From: Lentisphaerae bacterium RIFOXYA12_FULL_48_11
GTDB lineage: Bacteria; Verrucomicrobiota; Kiritimatiellia; UBA8416; YA12-FULL-48-11
Assembly: GCA_001804885.1 (NCBI GenBank)
Contig: MHBM01000231.1
Span: 1 to 32,848 of the forward strand
Direction of reading: 5' to 3'
DNA length: 32,848 bases
Both the position numbers and the translations under genes were made by a program. This document shows positions 1 to 7,655 of the stretch, piece after piece; positions within the stretch are counted from its first letter, which is position 1, and each line of letters begins with the position of its first letter. The notes below the pieces were generated by a model. The model saw only the letters and a list, made by a program, of their open reading frames with translations, did no database searches and was not told the DNA's origin.

Positions 1-1287
1 CCCAACGTAGCGGATATAAAGGTGAACCTGCTTCCGAGAAAGCAACGTAAGATGGCCAGTCATGCAATTGCGCTCCGGATCAGGAAAGATGTTGAGTCAA
101 TTGCTGAACGTAATGGGGCGAAAGTCAAGATAGTCGAAGTGCCTCCAGGTCCGCCGGTACTTTCAACCTTGGTTGCCGAGATATATGGTCAACCATATCA
201 CAAGTACGACGAACTGATGGCTGCTGCAAAATTGGTCAAGGAAGGCATGGCAAAAGAAAAAGGGGTGGTCGATGTTGATGATATGGTGGAAGAGAATCAG
301 GTCCGGCTGTTCTTCAAAGTTGACAAGGAAAAGGCCGGCCTGAACGGGATATCGAACGAGGATATAGTTCAGACAATGCGCGTGGCTCTGGGCGGCATGC
401 AGGCTGGTGTTGTTCATATTTCGACCGAGCAGAACGAACTGCCGATAATAATACGGTTGCCGAGGGAAAAGCGCTCGGATGCCGCGTTATTGAAGACGAT
501 TGCCGTAAAGGGCAGGATGGGGAACCCGGTACAGATAGGGGAGCTTGGGACGTTCGAAGAGCGGGTCACCGACAAGACCATATTCCATAAGAACCAGGAA
601 CGGGTTGTGTATGTAACGGCGGATACCGCGGGACGCGGCCCGGCATATGCAGTTCTGGGGCTTCAGAAATGGTTCAAAAAGAATCCATTGCCTGAGGGGA
701 TTCACATAGACTGGCGCGGAGAGGGTGAATGGAAAATCACGGTGGATGTATTTCGTGATCTCGGTATCGCGTTTGCCGCGGCATTGATCGGCATTTACGT
801 GCTGCTGGTTTACCAGACTGTTTCGTACATATTGCCGGTTATAATCATGCTGTCGATTCCGCTTACAATGATCGGTATCATGCCGGGCTTCTGGATATTG
901 AATGTGCTGGTGAACAGACCGGTAGGCGGCTATGACAATCCGGTATTCTTTACTGCTACCGCGATGATAGGAATGATTGCCCTTGCCGGTGTTGTGGTAA
1001 GGAATGGAATCATTCTTATAGATTTTATCCAGAACTCGGTCGAGCGTGGTGTGCCGCTAAGGCGGGCGATCCTGGAATCGGGCGCAGTTAGATTCCGGCC
1101 GATCTTCCTGACAGCCGGTGCGGCGATGCTCGGGGCCTGGCCGATCACGCTTGATCCAATATTCAGCGGACTGGCCTGGTCGCTGATATTCGGCTTATTT
1201 GTATCAACGGCGTTCACGTTGTTGGTTATACCCGTTGTATACAACATGATCTATGAGAATAAGAAACTCGAATTAACAGGAGCATGA
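1..1287 (+). CDS. RND-family efflux permease, C-terminal part (5' truncated by window edge)
   Basis: This is the last ~428 residues of an inner-membrane proton-driven RND pump of the AcrB/CusA superfamily. The frame is open to base 1, so the true start lies outside the window; the internal GTG at base 22 is not a credible start. Visible parts are the second periplasmic porter half, then hydrophobic segments from about base 740 on. These include a segment with VVVRNGIILIDFI, which matches the conserved RND helix following the Gly-rich turn, and a closing helix ending VIPVVYNMIYE. Full-length family members are about 1000-1100 residues. Its stop codon lies just before the Shine-Dalgarno of a PII-like gene, so the two are probably co-transcribed. 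The substrate cannot be told from this fragment. Confidence 0.9.
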   Translation, partial: PNVADIKVNLLPRKQRKMASHAIALRIRKDVESIAERNGAKVKIVEVPPGPPVLSTLVAEIYGQPYHKYDELMAAAKLVKEGMAKEKGVVDVDDMVEENQVRLFFKVDKEKAGLNGISNEDIVQTMRVALGGMQAGVVHISTEQNELPIIIRLPREKRSDAALLKTIAVKGRMGNPVQIGELGTFEERVTDKTIFHKNQERVVYVTADTAGRGPAYAVLGLQKWFKKNPLPEGIHIDWRGEGEWKITVDVFRDLGIAFAAALIGIYVLLVYQTVSYILPVIIMLSIPLTMIGIMPGFWILNVLVNRPVGGYDNPVFFTATAMIGMIALAGVVVRNGIILIDFIQNSVERGVPLRRAILESGAVRFRPIFLTAGAAMLGAWPITLDPIFSGLAWSLIFGLFVSTAFTLLVIPVVYNMIYENKKLELTGA

Positions 1288-1301
1288 GAAAGGAGTATTT
1301 C

Positions 1302-1592
1302 ATGAAAATGCTTATGATCATATGTCCAAAGGCACGCCAGGGAGAAATTGCCAAACTTATTGAGAAACAGGGAGTAAACGCCTTTTCCGAGATACCTGAA
1401 ATTATAGGCGAGGGGAAGACGGGTAAGAAACTTGGTACACATGTTTTCCCGGACAAATCGTCTCTGATTTTTACGGTTGTACCCGAAGACAAGGAGAAGG
1501 TACTTGTTGCCGCACTCAAACATTGTGCAACACAGCTGTATCCGGATGAGGGCATGAAGGCCTTTGTGCTGCCTGTGGAGATGGTGGTTTAA
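1302..1592 (+). CDS. PG0541-type transporter-associated PII-like protein
   Basis: This small soluble protein of about 96 residues resembles the PII-like proteins of the PG0541 type found next to RND pumps. The start at ATG 1302 is preferred over the in-frame ATG at 1284 because AAGGAG sits at 1290-1295, six bases upstream. The protein begins MKMLMIICPKAR and continues with a ferredoxin-like alternation of strands and helices typical of PII-like trimers. It lacks the T-loop that marks true GlnB/GlnK. It lies 14 bases after the pump gene. A role in sensing or gating the pump is inferred from synteny only; no ligand can be assigned. Confidence 0.75.
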   Translation: MKMLMIICPKARQGEIAKLIEKQGVNAFSEIPEIIGEGKTGKKLGTHVFPDKSSLIFTVVPEDKEKVLVAALKHCATQLYPDEGMKAFVLPVEMVV

Positions 1593-1792
1593 GAGAAACA
1601 GTGGTGTGTCATGACAGTTGAGAATGGTGTCTCGTGATCAGTCTAGCGCCGGGTGTGTGGGTATATCACTACAGGCTGTTCTTCACAGCGTTTGTCGGGT
1701 TGAATCTTATCCAGTCGGCTTTCACGCATTTCTGCCCGGAAGAAATGTTGCCGAGGAAGGCCGGATTGAAGTGATACGGACTGGTAACGATC

Positions 1793-2179
1793 TTACAAAA
1801 ATAAAAGGTAGACGGTAGCGGCAATTCCAATAATCCCCAACAGGAAGGCAAGAGATATTCCAAGGAGAGGTTCTGGAATTGGAATTTCTCCGTTTTTGAG
1901 CCTTTTTAAATAGTTTCTGTATTTCCAGGCCGAAGCAAGATTTACAATGACGCCCAGCAGAATCAACACTACTCCGAGTTTAACGGAGAATCCATGCGTT
2001 TGAGGGATGTGTTTTTCGATGCCTGCCATCTCCTGAAGAAATAATCCGAACCTGGCTACGACAAAACCAAAACCCATGAGCGCCAGACCCGTCCTAATCC
2101 AGGCCAGAAGGGTGCGCTCTGCGGCCAAGGGGACTCTCGGGTCATCAGTCAGCCGTTTTCTTGTGTCACTGTCATTCAT
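1793..2179 (-). CDS. DUF202 (YidH-like) small membrane protein
   Basis: A 128-residue inner-membrane protein with three predicted transmembrane segments: around residues 25-48, 68-88 and 105-127. The hydrophilic N-terminus is followed by AAERTLLAWIRTGLALMGFG, the hallmark motif of DUF202/YidH proteins. The function of the family is unknown. It is transcribed away from the cobalamin riboswitch region and converges on the PII-like gene, with about 200 unassigned bases (1593-1792) between them in which I see no gene. The start is an ATG at the usual family position. Confidence 0.85.
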   Translation of the reverse strand: MNDSDTRKRLTDDPRVPLAAERTLLAWIRTGLALMGFGFVVARFGLFLQEMAGIEKHIPQTHGFSVKLGVVLILLGVIVNLASAWKYRNYLKRLKNGEIPIPEPLLGISLAFLLGIIGIAATVYLLFL

Positions 2180-2284
2180 GTTTGCTTCTCTATAAGAATT
2201 TCACTCATAATATTATCTTCTTAACGCTCTTATTACGATTATTATTCCCTGGAAAAATATTTCATGAATTTCTGTTGACGCAAA

Positions 2285-2470
2285 CTGTTGGGAGGTGTAA
2301 TCCTTCAAACAGTTCTTTGAAATAGTAGTGAACAGAGTACGGAAGCCTGTGAGAATCAGGCACGGTCGCGCCGCTGTAACCGGATGCAGTTCTTCGAATG
2401 CCACTGTCAACCGTGTGGTTGATGGGAAGGTGAGGAAATGCTTGAAGCCGGAAGTCAGAAGACGTTTCTT
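2285..2470 (+). promoter_or_regulatory. Cobalamin riboswitch 1 (first of a tandem pair)
   Basis: The core has the class-I cobalamin aptamer landmarks in order. There is a TTCAAA/TTTGAA hairpin (2304-2321), GGAAGCC (2341-2347), CGCCGCTGTAACCGG (2369-2383), GCCACTG (2400-2406) and a TCAACC/GGTTGA stem (2407-2422). These are followed by GGGAAGG (2424-2430) and the B12 box GAAGCCGGAAGTCAGAAGAC (2444-2463). The 5' edge is approximate because the closing P1 stem is not obvious. An intrinsic terminator follows at 2551, which suggests control by transcription termination. Confidence 0.88.
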
Positions 2471-2550
2471 TTCATGTGAGTGACAACAAATGGTAATGAC
2501 AATGTTGTCTATTCCTTCGCGGCAAGGGGAAACAAGTATTGTTTAGATAT

Positions 2551-2593
2551 AGCCTTCATATTCCTTGCTGGGGATGTGGAGGCTTTTTTGTTT
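2551..2593 (+). terminator. Intrinsic terminator after riboswitch 1
   Basis: A 14-bp stem (2551-2564 with 2571-2584, three or four G-U wobbles, loop TTGCTG) runs directly into a T tract at 2584-2593. It lies about 80 bases after the aptamer and no gene follows before the second riboswitch. It is therefore best read as the expression-platform terminator of riboswitch 1. Confidence 0.8.
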
Positions 2594-2666
2594 GTTGTCG
2601 GAATCTTCAGCAAAAGGAGTTTGTATAGCCGATTTGGAAAATTAAGAAAATATTCAGTTTAAACTG

Positions 2667-2839
2667 CATGTACAGGTTGTTCCGGGACAAAAGTCCCGCG
2701 AGCCAAAAGGGAAATCCCGATAATGGGTACGGACCCGCCGCTGTAACCGGGAACGAAAACTGCAAATGCCACTGTTCAAATGAACGGGAAGGCGCGGTGA
2801 GTAGAAAGATCCGGAAGTCAGAAGACCTGCCTGTATATG
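2667..2839 (+). promoter_or_regulatory. Cobalamin riboswitch 2 (directly upstream of btuB)
   Basis: A second class-I cobalamin aptamer is closed by a 10-bp P1 stem: CATGTACAGG (2667-2676) with CCTGTATATG (2830-2839). Inside it are a CGGGAC/GTCCCG hairpin, AAAAGGGAAATCCC, CGCCGCTGTAACCGGG, GCCACTG, a GTTC/GAAC stem, GGGAAGG and CCGGAAGTCAGAAGAC (2811-2826). It shares the core with riboswitch 1 but the peripheral stems differ in sequence, so this is not a recent copy. It controls the btuB operon. Confidence 0.92.
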
Positions 2840-2900
2840 TCCGCCAGAACTCTTCGAAGGAAAAGAAGGGCGGGAACAGGTTGCAGGTTGAAAATGGGTG

Positions 2901-2937
2901 AACCTCAGACTGTAAAAAAGTTTGAGGTTTTTATTTT
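2901..2937 (+). terminator. Intrinsic terminator after riboswitch 2
   Basis: The arms AACCTCAGAC (2901-2910) and GTTTGAGGTT (2920-2929) form a stem followed by TTTTTATTTT. The upstream AGGTT at 2885-2889 could pair with AACCT at 2901-2905 and break the terminator, so it is a candidate antiterminator arm. The btuB ribosome-binding site (GGAGGA, from 2942) lies just beyond. Confidence 0.8.
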
Positions 2938-2955
2938 GCCTGGAGGAATAAGATT

Positions 2956-4866
2956 ATGAAGAAAAGTAGTACAGTCGGTTTGCTGGCAGCGGTTGCGTGT
3001 TTCCTGGATGCTGATGTGATGCTCCACGGCGCGCAGGGCGAAACCAATGTTGAAATTGTTGTTACTGCCACGCGCGTGGAGACAGCGTCCCGGCAAGTGT
3101 CAAGTTCCGTATCTGTGCTGGGAGCGGATAGGATAGAGAAGGGTAATGGAAATACACTAAGCGATGTTGTGAGGGATCTTCCCGGTGTTTATATATCGCG
3201 GTCTGGTTCGGCTGGTGCCGAGACGTCCGTGCACATCAGGGGTGCGGCTTCCGGGCATACTCTTTTCACCATCGATGGTGCCAGGATGAATGATCCTGTA
3301 TCAATCGGGAATTCGTACACGCTGGATCATCTTCTGCTGAACAACATTGAACGCATAGAGATTCTAAGGGGACCGCAGGGCCCTATCTATGGATCCGATG
3401 CCATGGGCGGCGTTGTGAATGTGATCACAAAAAAAGGAGAGGGACCTTTGTCCGTGGATTTGTCGGCCAAGGGTGGCTCCTATGGTACGTTTGAGGAAAC
3501 CATAAAGGCATCCGGGGGAAACAGCCTGATGAATTATTCGGTTGGTGTGGGAAGGTTGGATACCGATGGCATCTCTTCTGCAGGCAAGGCTTATGGCAAT
3601 ACTGAGAAGGACGGGTACAGGAATACATCGGCATCGTTACGGTTCGGGCTGACGCCGAGCGAGGTTTTCGATCTTGGCATTACGGCTTCCTATATTGATT
3701 CCTGGAATGCACTGGATAATTATGGGGGCCCGGGCGGTGATGATCCGAATTTTGAGGCCGATTATGAGCAGCTCTTTCTGAAATTGTCACCAAGGCTGAT
3801 ACTCATGGATGGTTTCTGGGAACAGAAGCTTGGCGTCTCGTTTGCACAGCATGACAGGACATATCGTAATGACCCTGATGCAACTACCTTCGAATATATG
3901 CGCAGTTCCTATGACAGTTACAATCTGGATATTGACTGGCAGCACAACCTGCGATTTAACGAAATCAACACGCTTGTCCTGGGAGTTGAAACCAAGGAAG
4001 AATCCGGCAAGTCAGATTACTATTCTGAAGGCATGTTCGGACCGTATACTGATATCTTCAGCAAACAGACAGCACGCATCAACAGCGCTTATGTCCAGGA
4101 TGATATCAACCTCTGGGATAGATGGTTTTCCACGCTGGGTTTAAGAGTGGACGAGCACAGTATTGCTGGATCCGAGGTAACATACCGGGCAGGTTCTGCC
4201 TATTTGTTCGAGGCGACCGGGACCAAGATAAAGGCTACGTACGGCAGCGCCTTTAAGGCACCGTCCCTGTTCCAGCTTTATTCGTCGTACGGCGATGAGA
4301 GTCTGGATCCAGAGAAGAGCGTGGGTTGGGATGCCGGAATTGAACAGAATATTCTGGGTGAGGATGCAAAAGTGGGGATTTCCTATTTCAAGAACGATTT
4401 TCGTGATCTTATTGAATTCAACTTTGTCGAAAACAAATATGGAAATGTTTCTGAAGCGGAGGCTAAAGGCGTTGAGCTGTTTGCATCTGTAAATCTGCCG
4501 TGTGACATTGTTCTTTTGGCAAATTACACATATACGGATACGGAAAATAAGATCACCGGGGAAGAGCTGCTGAGAAGGCCGAAGAACAAGTATGGGTTTG
4601 ATATAACATGCCAGGTGACAGAAAAGGCCAGTATAGGTGTTAATGTGTTGTGTGTTGGTGAAAGAAAAGACCTCGATCCTGTCACATTTGAAACAATTGA
4701 CCTGGACAGTTATACCCTGGTCAACATGGTTGCCTCATATGATGTAAGCAAGAATGTGCAGGTCTTTGCCAGGGTGGATAACCTGCTTGATGAAGAATAC
4801 GAGGAAGTCAAAGGGTATGGTACGCCCGGTCTTTCCGGATACGGTGGCGTAAAGATGACATTCTAG
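2956..4866 (+). CDS. btuB: TonB-dependent cobalamin receptor (BtuB-like)
   Basis: This 636-residue outer-membrane receptor probably imports cobalamin or other corrinoids using TonB energy. There is an N-terminal signal peptide (about residues 1-28), a TonB box EIVVTATR at 33-40, and a plug domain containing LSDVVRDLPGVYISR and RIEILRGPQGPIYGSDAMGG. A 22-strand-type barrel follows and ends in the aromatic residue of VKMTF. The length matches BtuB (about 600). The ATG at 2956 is preceded by GGAGGA. The tandem cobalamin riboswitches upstream and the btuF-btuF-btuC-btuD genes downstream support the substrate call. Confidence 0.93.
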   Translation: MKKSSTVGLLAAVACFLDADVMLHGAQGETNVEIVVTATRVETASRQVSSSVSVLGADRIEKGNGNTLSDVVRDLPGVYISRSGSAGAETSVHIRGAASGHTLFTIDGARMNDPVSIGNSYTLDHLLLNNIERIEILRGPQGPIYGSDAMGGVVNVITKKGEGPLSVDLSAKGGSYGTFEETIKASGGNSLMNYSVGVGRLDTDGISSAGKAYGNTEKDGYRNTSASLRFGLTPSEVFDLGITASYIDSWNALDNYGGPGGDDPNFEADYEQLFLKLSPRLILMDGFWEQKLGVSFAQHDRTYRNDPDATTFEYMRSSYDSYNLDIDWQHNLRFNEINTLVLGVETKEESGKSDYYSEGMFGPYTDIFSKQTARINSAYVQDDINLWDRWFSTLGLRVDEHSIAGSEVTYRAGSAYLFEATGTKIKATYGSAFKAPSLFQLYSSYGDESLDPEKSVGWDAGIEQNILGEDAKVGISYFKNDFRDLIEFNFVENKYGNVSEAEAKGVELFASVNLPCDIVLLANYTYTDTENKITGEELLRRPKNKYGFDITCQVTEKASIGVNVLCVGERKDLDPVTFETIDLDSYTLVNMVASYDVSKNVQVFARVDNLLDEEYEEVKGYGTPGLSGYGGVKMTF

Positions 4867-4880
4867 TCGGCATACGCCGG

Positions 4881-4904
4881 TTCCCCGGGGCCTGTCCCGG
4901 GGAA
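4881..4904 (+). other. Intercistronic perfect stem-loop between btuB and btuF
   Basis: TTCCCCGGG (4881-4889) and CCCGGGGAA (4896-4904) form a 9-bp GC-rich hairpin with loop GCCTGT. No T tract follows, so a plain intrinsic terminator is unlikely. It could protect the btuB 3' end or reduce downstream expression. It ends a few bases before the ribosome-binding site of the next gene. Confidence 0.6.
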
Positions 4905-4927
4905 TTCAAGAGGAGCGGGGAGAAAAA

Positions 4928-5704
4928 ATGCAGAGAATTGTTTCACTTGCACCGTCAATTACAGAGACGCTGTTTGCTGTAGGTGCAGGCAGGAATCTAG
5001 TCGGTATTACAACCTGCTGTGACTATCCAAAACAGGCTCTGAAAATAAACAGGATAGGCGGATTTTCCACTCCCGACGCCAGGAAAATAAAGTCTCTTTG
5101 CCCGGACCTTGTGCTGGCTGCCGACTTTCACCTGCATTCAGGAATTGTCGGTCGGCTGGAAAGGGAGGGGATAAAAGTGACAGTCGTAAAAGCCGGTACG
5201 GTGCTTGATATTCCGGATGCAGTTAAATTTGTCGGTCGGCTGACTGGCTGTACGAGGAAGGCAGAGAAACTCGCAGTCAATTTGAAGCGCAGGTTAAAGG
5301 CTGCGCAAATTCCGACGGAAAAACGCGGGGGCGACAGGCAAAAGGTGTGTTATTTGTGCTCAAGAAATCCGCTGCGCATAGCAAGAACAGGATGCTGTGC
5401 GGATGCGTTTATTTCGCTGGCAGGTGGTATAAACGTTGGGCGGAAATTTTCGGGTCGCAAGAGGATCTCTCTCAGAGATGTTGTGGAATTGAACCCTGAT
5501 ATGATCGTGGTTGGCAGCGGGCATGGAAGGGTGGACGACCTGCAGTCCTATATCAGGCACAGCCGGACCCTGCGGAATACGAGAGCTGTTTGCGATGGGA
5601 AAATATTCAGGATTCCTGATGATATTCTGAGCAGGCCTGGTCCGCGAGCCGTAAAAGGGTTGGAAAGGTTTGTACAGCTGCTAAAACCCGGAAGAACCAA
5701 ATGA
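4928..5704 (+). CDS. BtuF-like cobalamin-binding protein without signal peptide
   Basis: A 258-residue periplasmic-binding-protein fold of the BtuF/FepB class. It opens RIVSLAPSITETLFAVGAG and has the typical second half VELNPDMIVVGSG. Unusually, it starts straight at the first strand of the fold. The ATG at 4928 has good Shine-Dalgarno signals (AGGAG at 4911 and GGGGAG at 4917). The in-frame upstream codons encode no hydrophobic segment, so a hidden signal peptide is not available. As read, the protein is cytoplasmic. Its stop overlaps the start of the next binding protein (ATGA). It may bind corrinoid inside the cell or be a diverged paralogue; export by another route cannot be excluded. 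Confidence 0.85.
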   Translation: MQRIVSLAPSITETLFAVGAGRNLVGITTCCDYPKQALKINRIGGFSTPDARKIKSLCPDLVLAADFHLHSGIVGRLEREGIKVTVVKAGTVLDIPDAVKFVGRLTGCTRKAEKLAVNLKRRLKAAQIPTEKRGGDRQKVCYLCSRNPLRIARTGCCADAFISLAGGINVGRKFSGRKRISLRDVVELNPDMIVVGSGHGRVDDLQSYIRHSRTLRNTRAVCDGKIFRIPDDILSRPGPRAVKGLERFVQLLKPGRTK

Positions 5705-6639
5705 GAAACTTTTATTTCAGAATAATGTTTTTTTTATCACTTTTCTTGGCCGCATCCTGCAGTCCTGATGGCAGGAAGGTTGAATCTCTTCCCGTTGCAG
5801 GGAGTGGTGGTGTTCCGCAGAGGATAGTGTCGCTTGGGCCGTCCATAACCGAAGAGCTCTACCTGCTGGGAGTGGAGGACCGTATTGTCGGCTGTACGAT
5901 TTACTGCAATAGGCCTCCCTCTGCAAAGAAAAGGGAGAAGGTCGGTACGGTTATGGAGGTTAATGTTGAGAAAATCGTTGCGCTCAAGCCGGATGTGGTT
6001 TTTGCAACAGCCTTGACGGACCGCAAGGCTGTTGCAAAATTTGAAAAAATCGGTATTCCGGTGAAAACGCTTCAGGAAGCCAGGAGTTTTAAACAAATTT
6101 GCGAGAACTTCCTGGAGGTCGGAAAGATCGTTGGCAAAGGGGCGGAAGCTGAGAATATTGTAAAAGATGCGGTGCGGAATGTGGATGCTCTCAGTGCTTT
6201 AACCAGGGGGCTGAATGCTCCGAGGGTATTTGTGCAGACGGGGACAAAGCCTTTGTTTGCCGCGAACAAGAATTCATTCATAAATGATTTTATTGTCGGG
6301 GCGGGCGGTTATAACATCACGGAGCAGACAGACAGTAAGCTTGATTATGGGATTTATTCACGGGAATGGGTGGTCAAGGAGAATCCAGACGTTATCCTGA
6401 TCGTAAGCATGGGTATGGCTGGTGAAACTGAAAAGCAGGAATGGAACAAGTACAAAACACTGAAAGTTGCACAAACCGGAAGAATTCACGTTATTGATCC
6501 GGACAGATATTGCAATCCGACGCCGGTAAGTTTTGTCGAATCCATTCGGGAGCTGATAACGGTTTTCTATCCTGATTTAAAGCCCGGCAGTGGCGACGAT
6601 CACGCTGGTGGCGGTGGAAGTGTGAAGGCGATGAAATGA
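5701..6639 (+). CDS. btuF: Cobalamin ABC transporter substrate-binding lipoprotein (BtuF-like)
   Basis: A 312-residue substrate-binding protein of the BtuF/FecB class. The N-terminus is a lipoprotein signal with lipobox LAASC (Cys20), so it is probably membrane-anchored in the periplasm. The fold starts RIVSLGPSITEELYLLGVE and continues through VNVEKIVALKPDVVFA and a C-terminal lobe with VVKENPDVILIVSMG. The tail is Gly/His-rich (DDHAGGGG). It should capture corrinoid that passed BtuB and deliver it to BtuC. It overlaps the preceding signal-less paralogue and the following permease by ATGA each, indicating translational coupling. Confidence 0.9.
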   Translation: MRNFYFRIMFFLSLFLAASCSPDGRKVESLPVAGSGGVPQRIVSLGPSITEELYLLGVEDRIVGCTIYCNRPPSAKKREKVGTVMEVNVEKIVALKPDVVFATALTDRKAVAKFEKIGIPVKTLQEARSFKQICENFLEVGKIVGKGAEAENIVKDAVRNVDALSALTRGLNAPRVFVQTGTKPLFAANKNSFINDFIVGAGGYNITEQTDSKLDYGIYSREWVVKENPDVILIVSMGMAGETEKQEWNKYKTLKVAQTGRIHVIDPDRYCNPTPVSFVESIRELITVFYPDLKPGSGDDHAGGGGSVKAMK

Positions 6640-7655
6640 TGCAGAAAAGGCTGGTTCGAAACATAATATGGCTTGTGGTTCTCTGCGTAATCTCCTTTGG
6701 GGTTGGTGTTATTGCCCTGTGTGTGGGATCGGGCGGGATAATGCTGAAAGACATTCCTTCCATACTCTTCAGCGCTGGGGATTCTGCCGCATATTCCATA
6801 CTTATCGATATCAGGTTGCCCCGGATTCTTCTTGGCTTTGGCGTGGGCGGAGCGCTGAGCCTTGCCGGTGTCATTCTGCAGGCCATGTTCAGGAATCCGC
6901 TGGTCGAACCTTACACGCTTGGGATTTCGGGTGGAGCCGCGCTTGGCGCATGCCTGGCAATTGTGTTGAACCTGGCTGCCTTATGCGGGGCATGGTGCCT
7001 GCCGGTATCCGGCTTCCTTGGGGCATGTGTGGTGATCATGGCAGTTTATTTCCTGGCTGTCCGGAAGCATGCGATGAACACCAGGGATCTTCTGCTTGCC
7101 GGGGTAATGATAAGCTTCATCTGTTCATCGCTAGTAATGCTCGTAATGGCGGTATCAAGGGCAGAGGAACTGCATGGAATTATTTTCTGGATAATGGGGT
7201 CACTGGAGGAACCGGATATTCTGCTTGTACGGATTGCCCTTGTGGTGGCCGTTCTGTCGCTTGCGGCTTCTTATTTCTTTTGTCTCGACCTGAATGCTTT
7301 GACGCTGGGTGAAGAGGAGGCTGCGCATCTCGGCGTGAGCGTGGAGAACACAAAGCGAATGCTTTTCCTCATTACATGTGTTGCCACCGGATTCAGCGTT
7401 TCTGTCGCAGGTGTAATCGGGTTTGTCGGGCTGGTTGTTCCACACGTGATGAGGCTGAGTTTTGGAAATGATCACAGGTTTCTGCTCGTTGCATCCTGGG
7501 TTGGGGGTGGTGCTTTCCTGGTGCTTTGCGATACCGTGGCCAGGATTATCATCTCTCCCCTGGAGCTGCCGGTGGGTGTTATTACGGGCATTCTGGGTGG
7601 AGGCGTATTCATATATGTGGTCGGCAGGAAGCCGGCAATGGCTGGAGACCGCTGA
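6636..7655 (+). CDS. btuC: FecCD-family permease, cobalamin importer (BtuC-like)
   Basis: A 339-residue inner-membrane permease with about nine to ten hydrophobic segments, the usual size of FecCD/BtuC subunits. Family motifs are LPRILLGFGVGGALSLAGVI followed by QAMFRNPLVEPYTLGISGGA, and near the end GVIGFVGLVVPHVMRL with ELPVGVITGILGGGVF. It would form a homodimer with two copies of the ATPase encoded next. The start codon overlaps the btuF stop (ATGATG at 6636). The substrate is inferred from riboswitch control and the BtuB partner, since FecCD permeases also carry siderophores and heme. Confidence 0.92.
   Translation: MMQKRLVRNIIWLVVLCVISFGVGVIALCVGSGGIMLKDIPSILFSAGDSAAYSILIDIRLPRILLGFGVGGALSLAGVILQAMFRNPLVEPYTLGISGGAALGACLAIVLNLAALCGAWCLPVSGFLGACVVIMAVYFLAVRKHAMNTRDLLLAGVMISFICSSLVMLVMAVSRAEELHGIIFWIMGSLEEPDILLVRIALVVAVLSLAASYFFCLDLNALTLGEEEAAHLGVSVENTKRMLFLITCVATGFSVSVAGVIGFVGLVVPHVMRLSFGNDHRFLLVASWVGGGAFLVLCDTVARIIISPLELPVGVITGILGGGVFIYVVGRKPAMAGDR

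Noticed and set aside
1618-1818. ORF between the PII-like gene and DUF202
   Set aside because: No ribosome-binding site, no recognisable protein features, and it runs into the DUF202 gene on the other strand.
2480-2662. 60-residue ORF between the two riboswitches
   Set aside because: It spans the terminator hairpin at 2551-2593 and has no ribosome-binding site or family match, so a leader peptide is not supported.
2668-2901. ORF inside riboswitch 2
   Set aside because: It lies wholly within the aptamer and its downstream region, and the conserved RNA landmarks explain the sequence.
7526-7654. Extended N-terminus for the BtuD ATPase
   Set aside because: These 43 codons lie inside btuC in another frame, and the ABC fold begins at ATG 7655 with a TGATG overlap.
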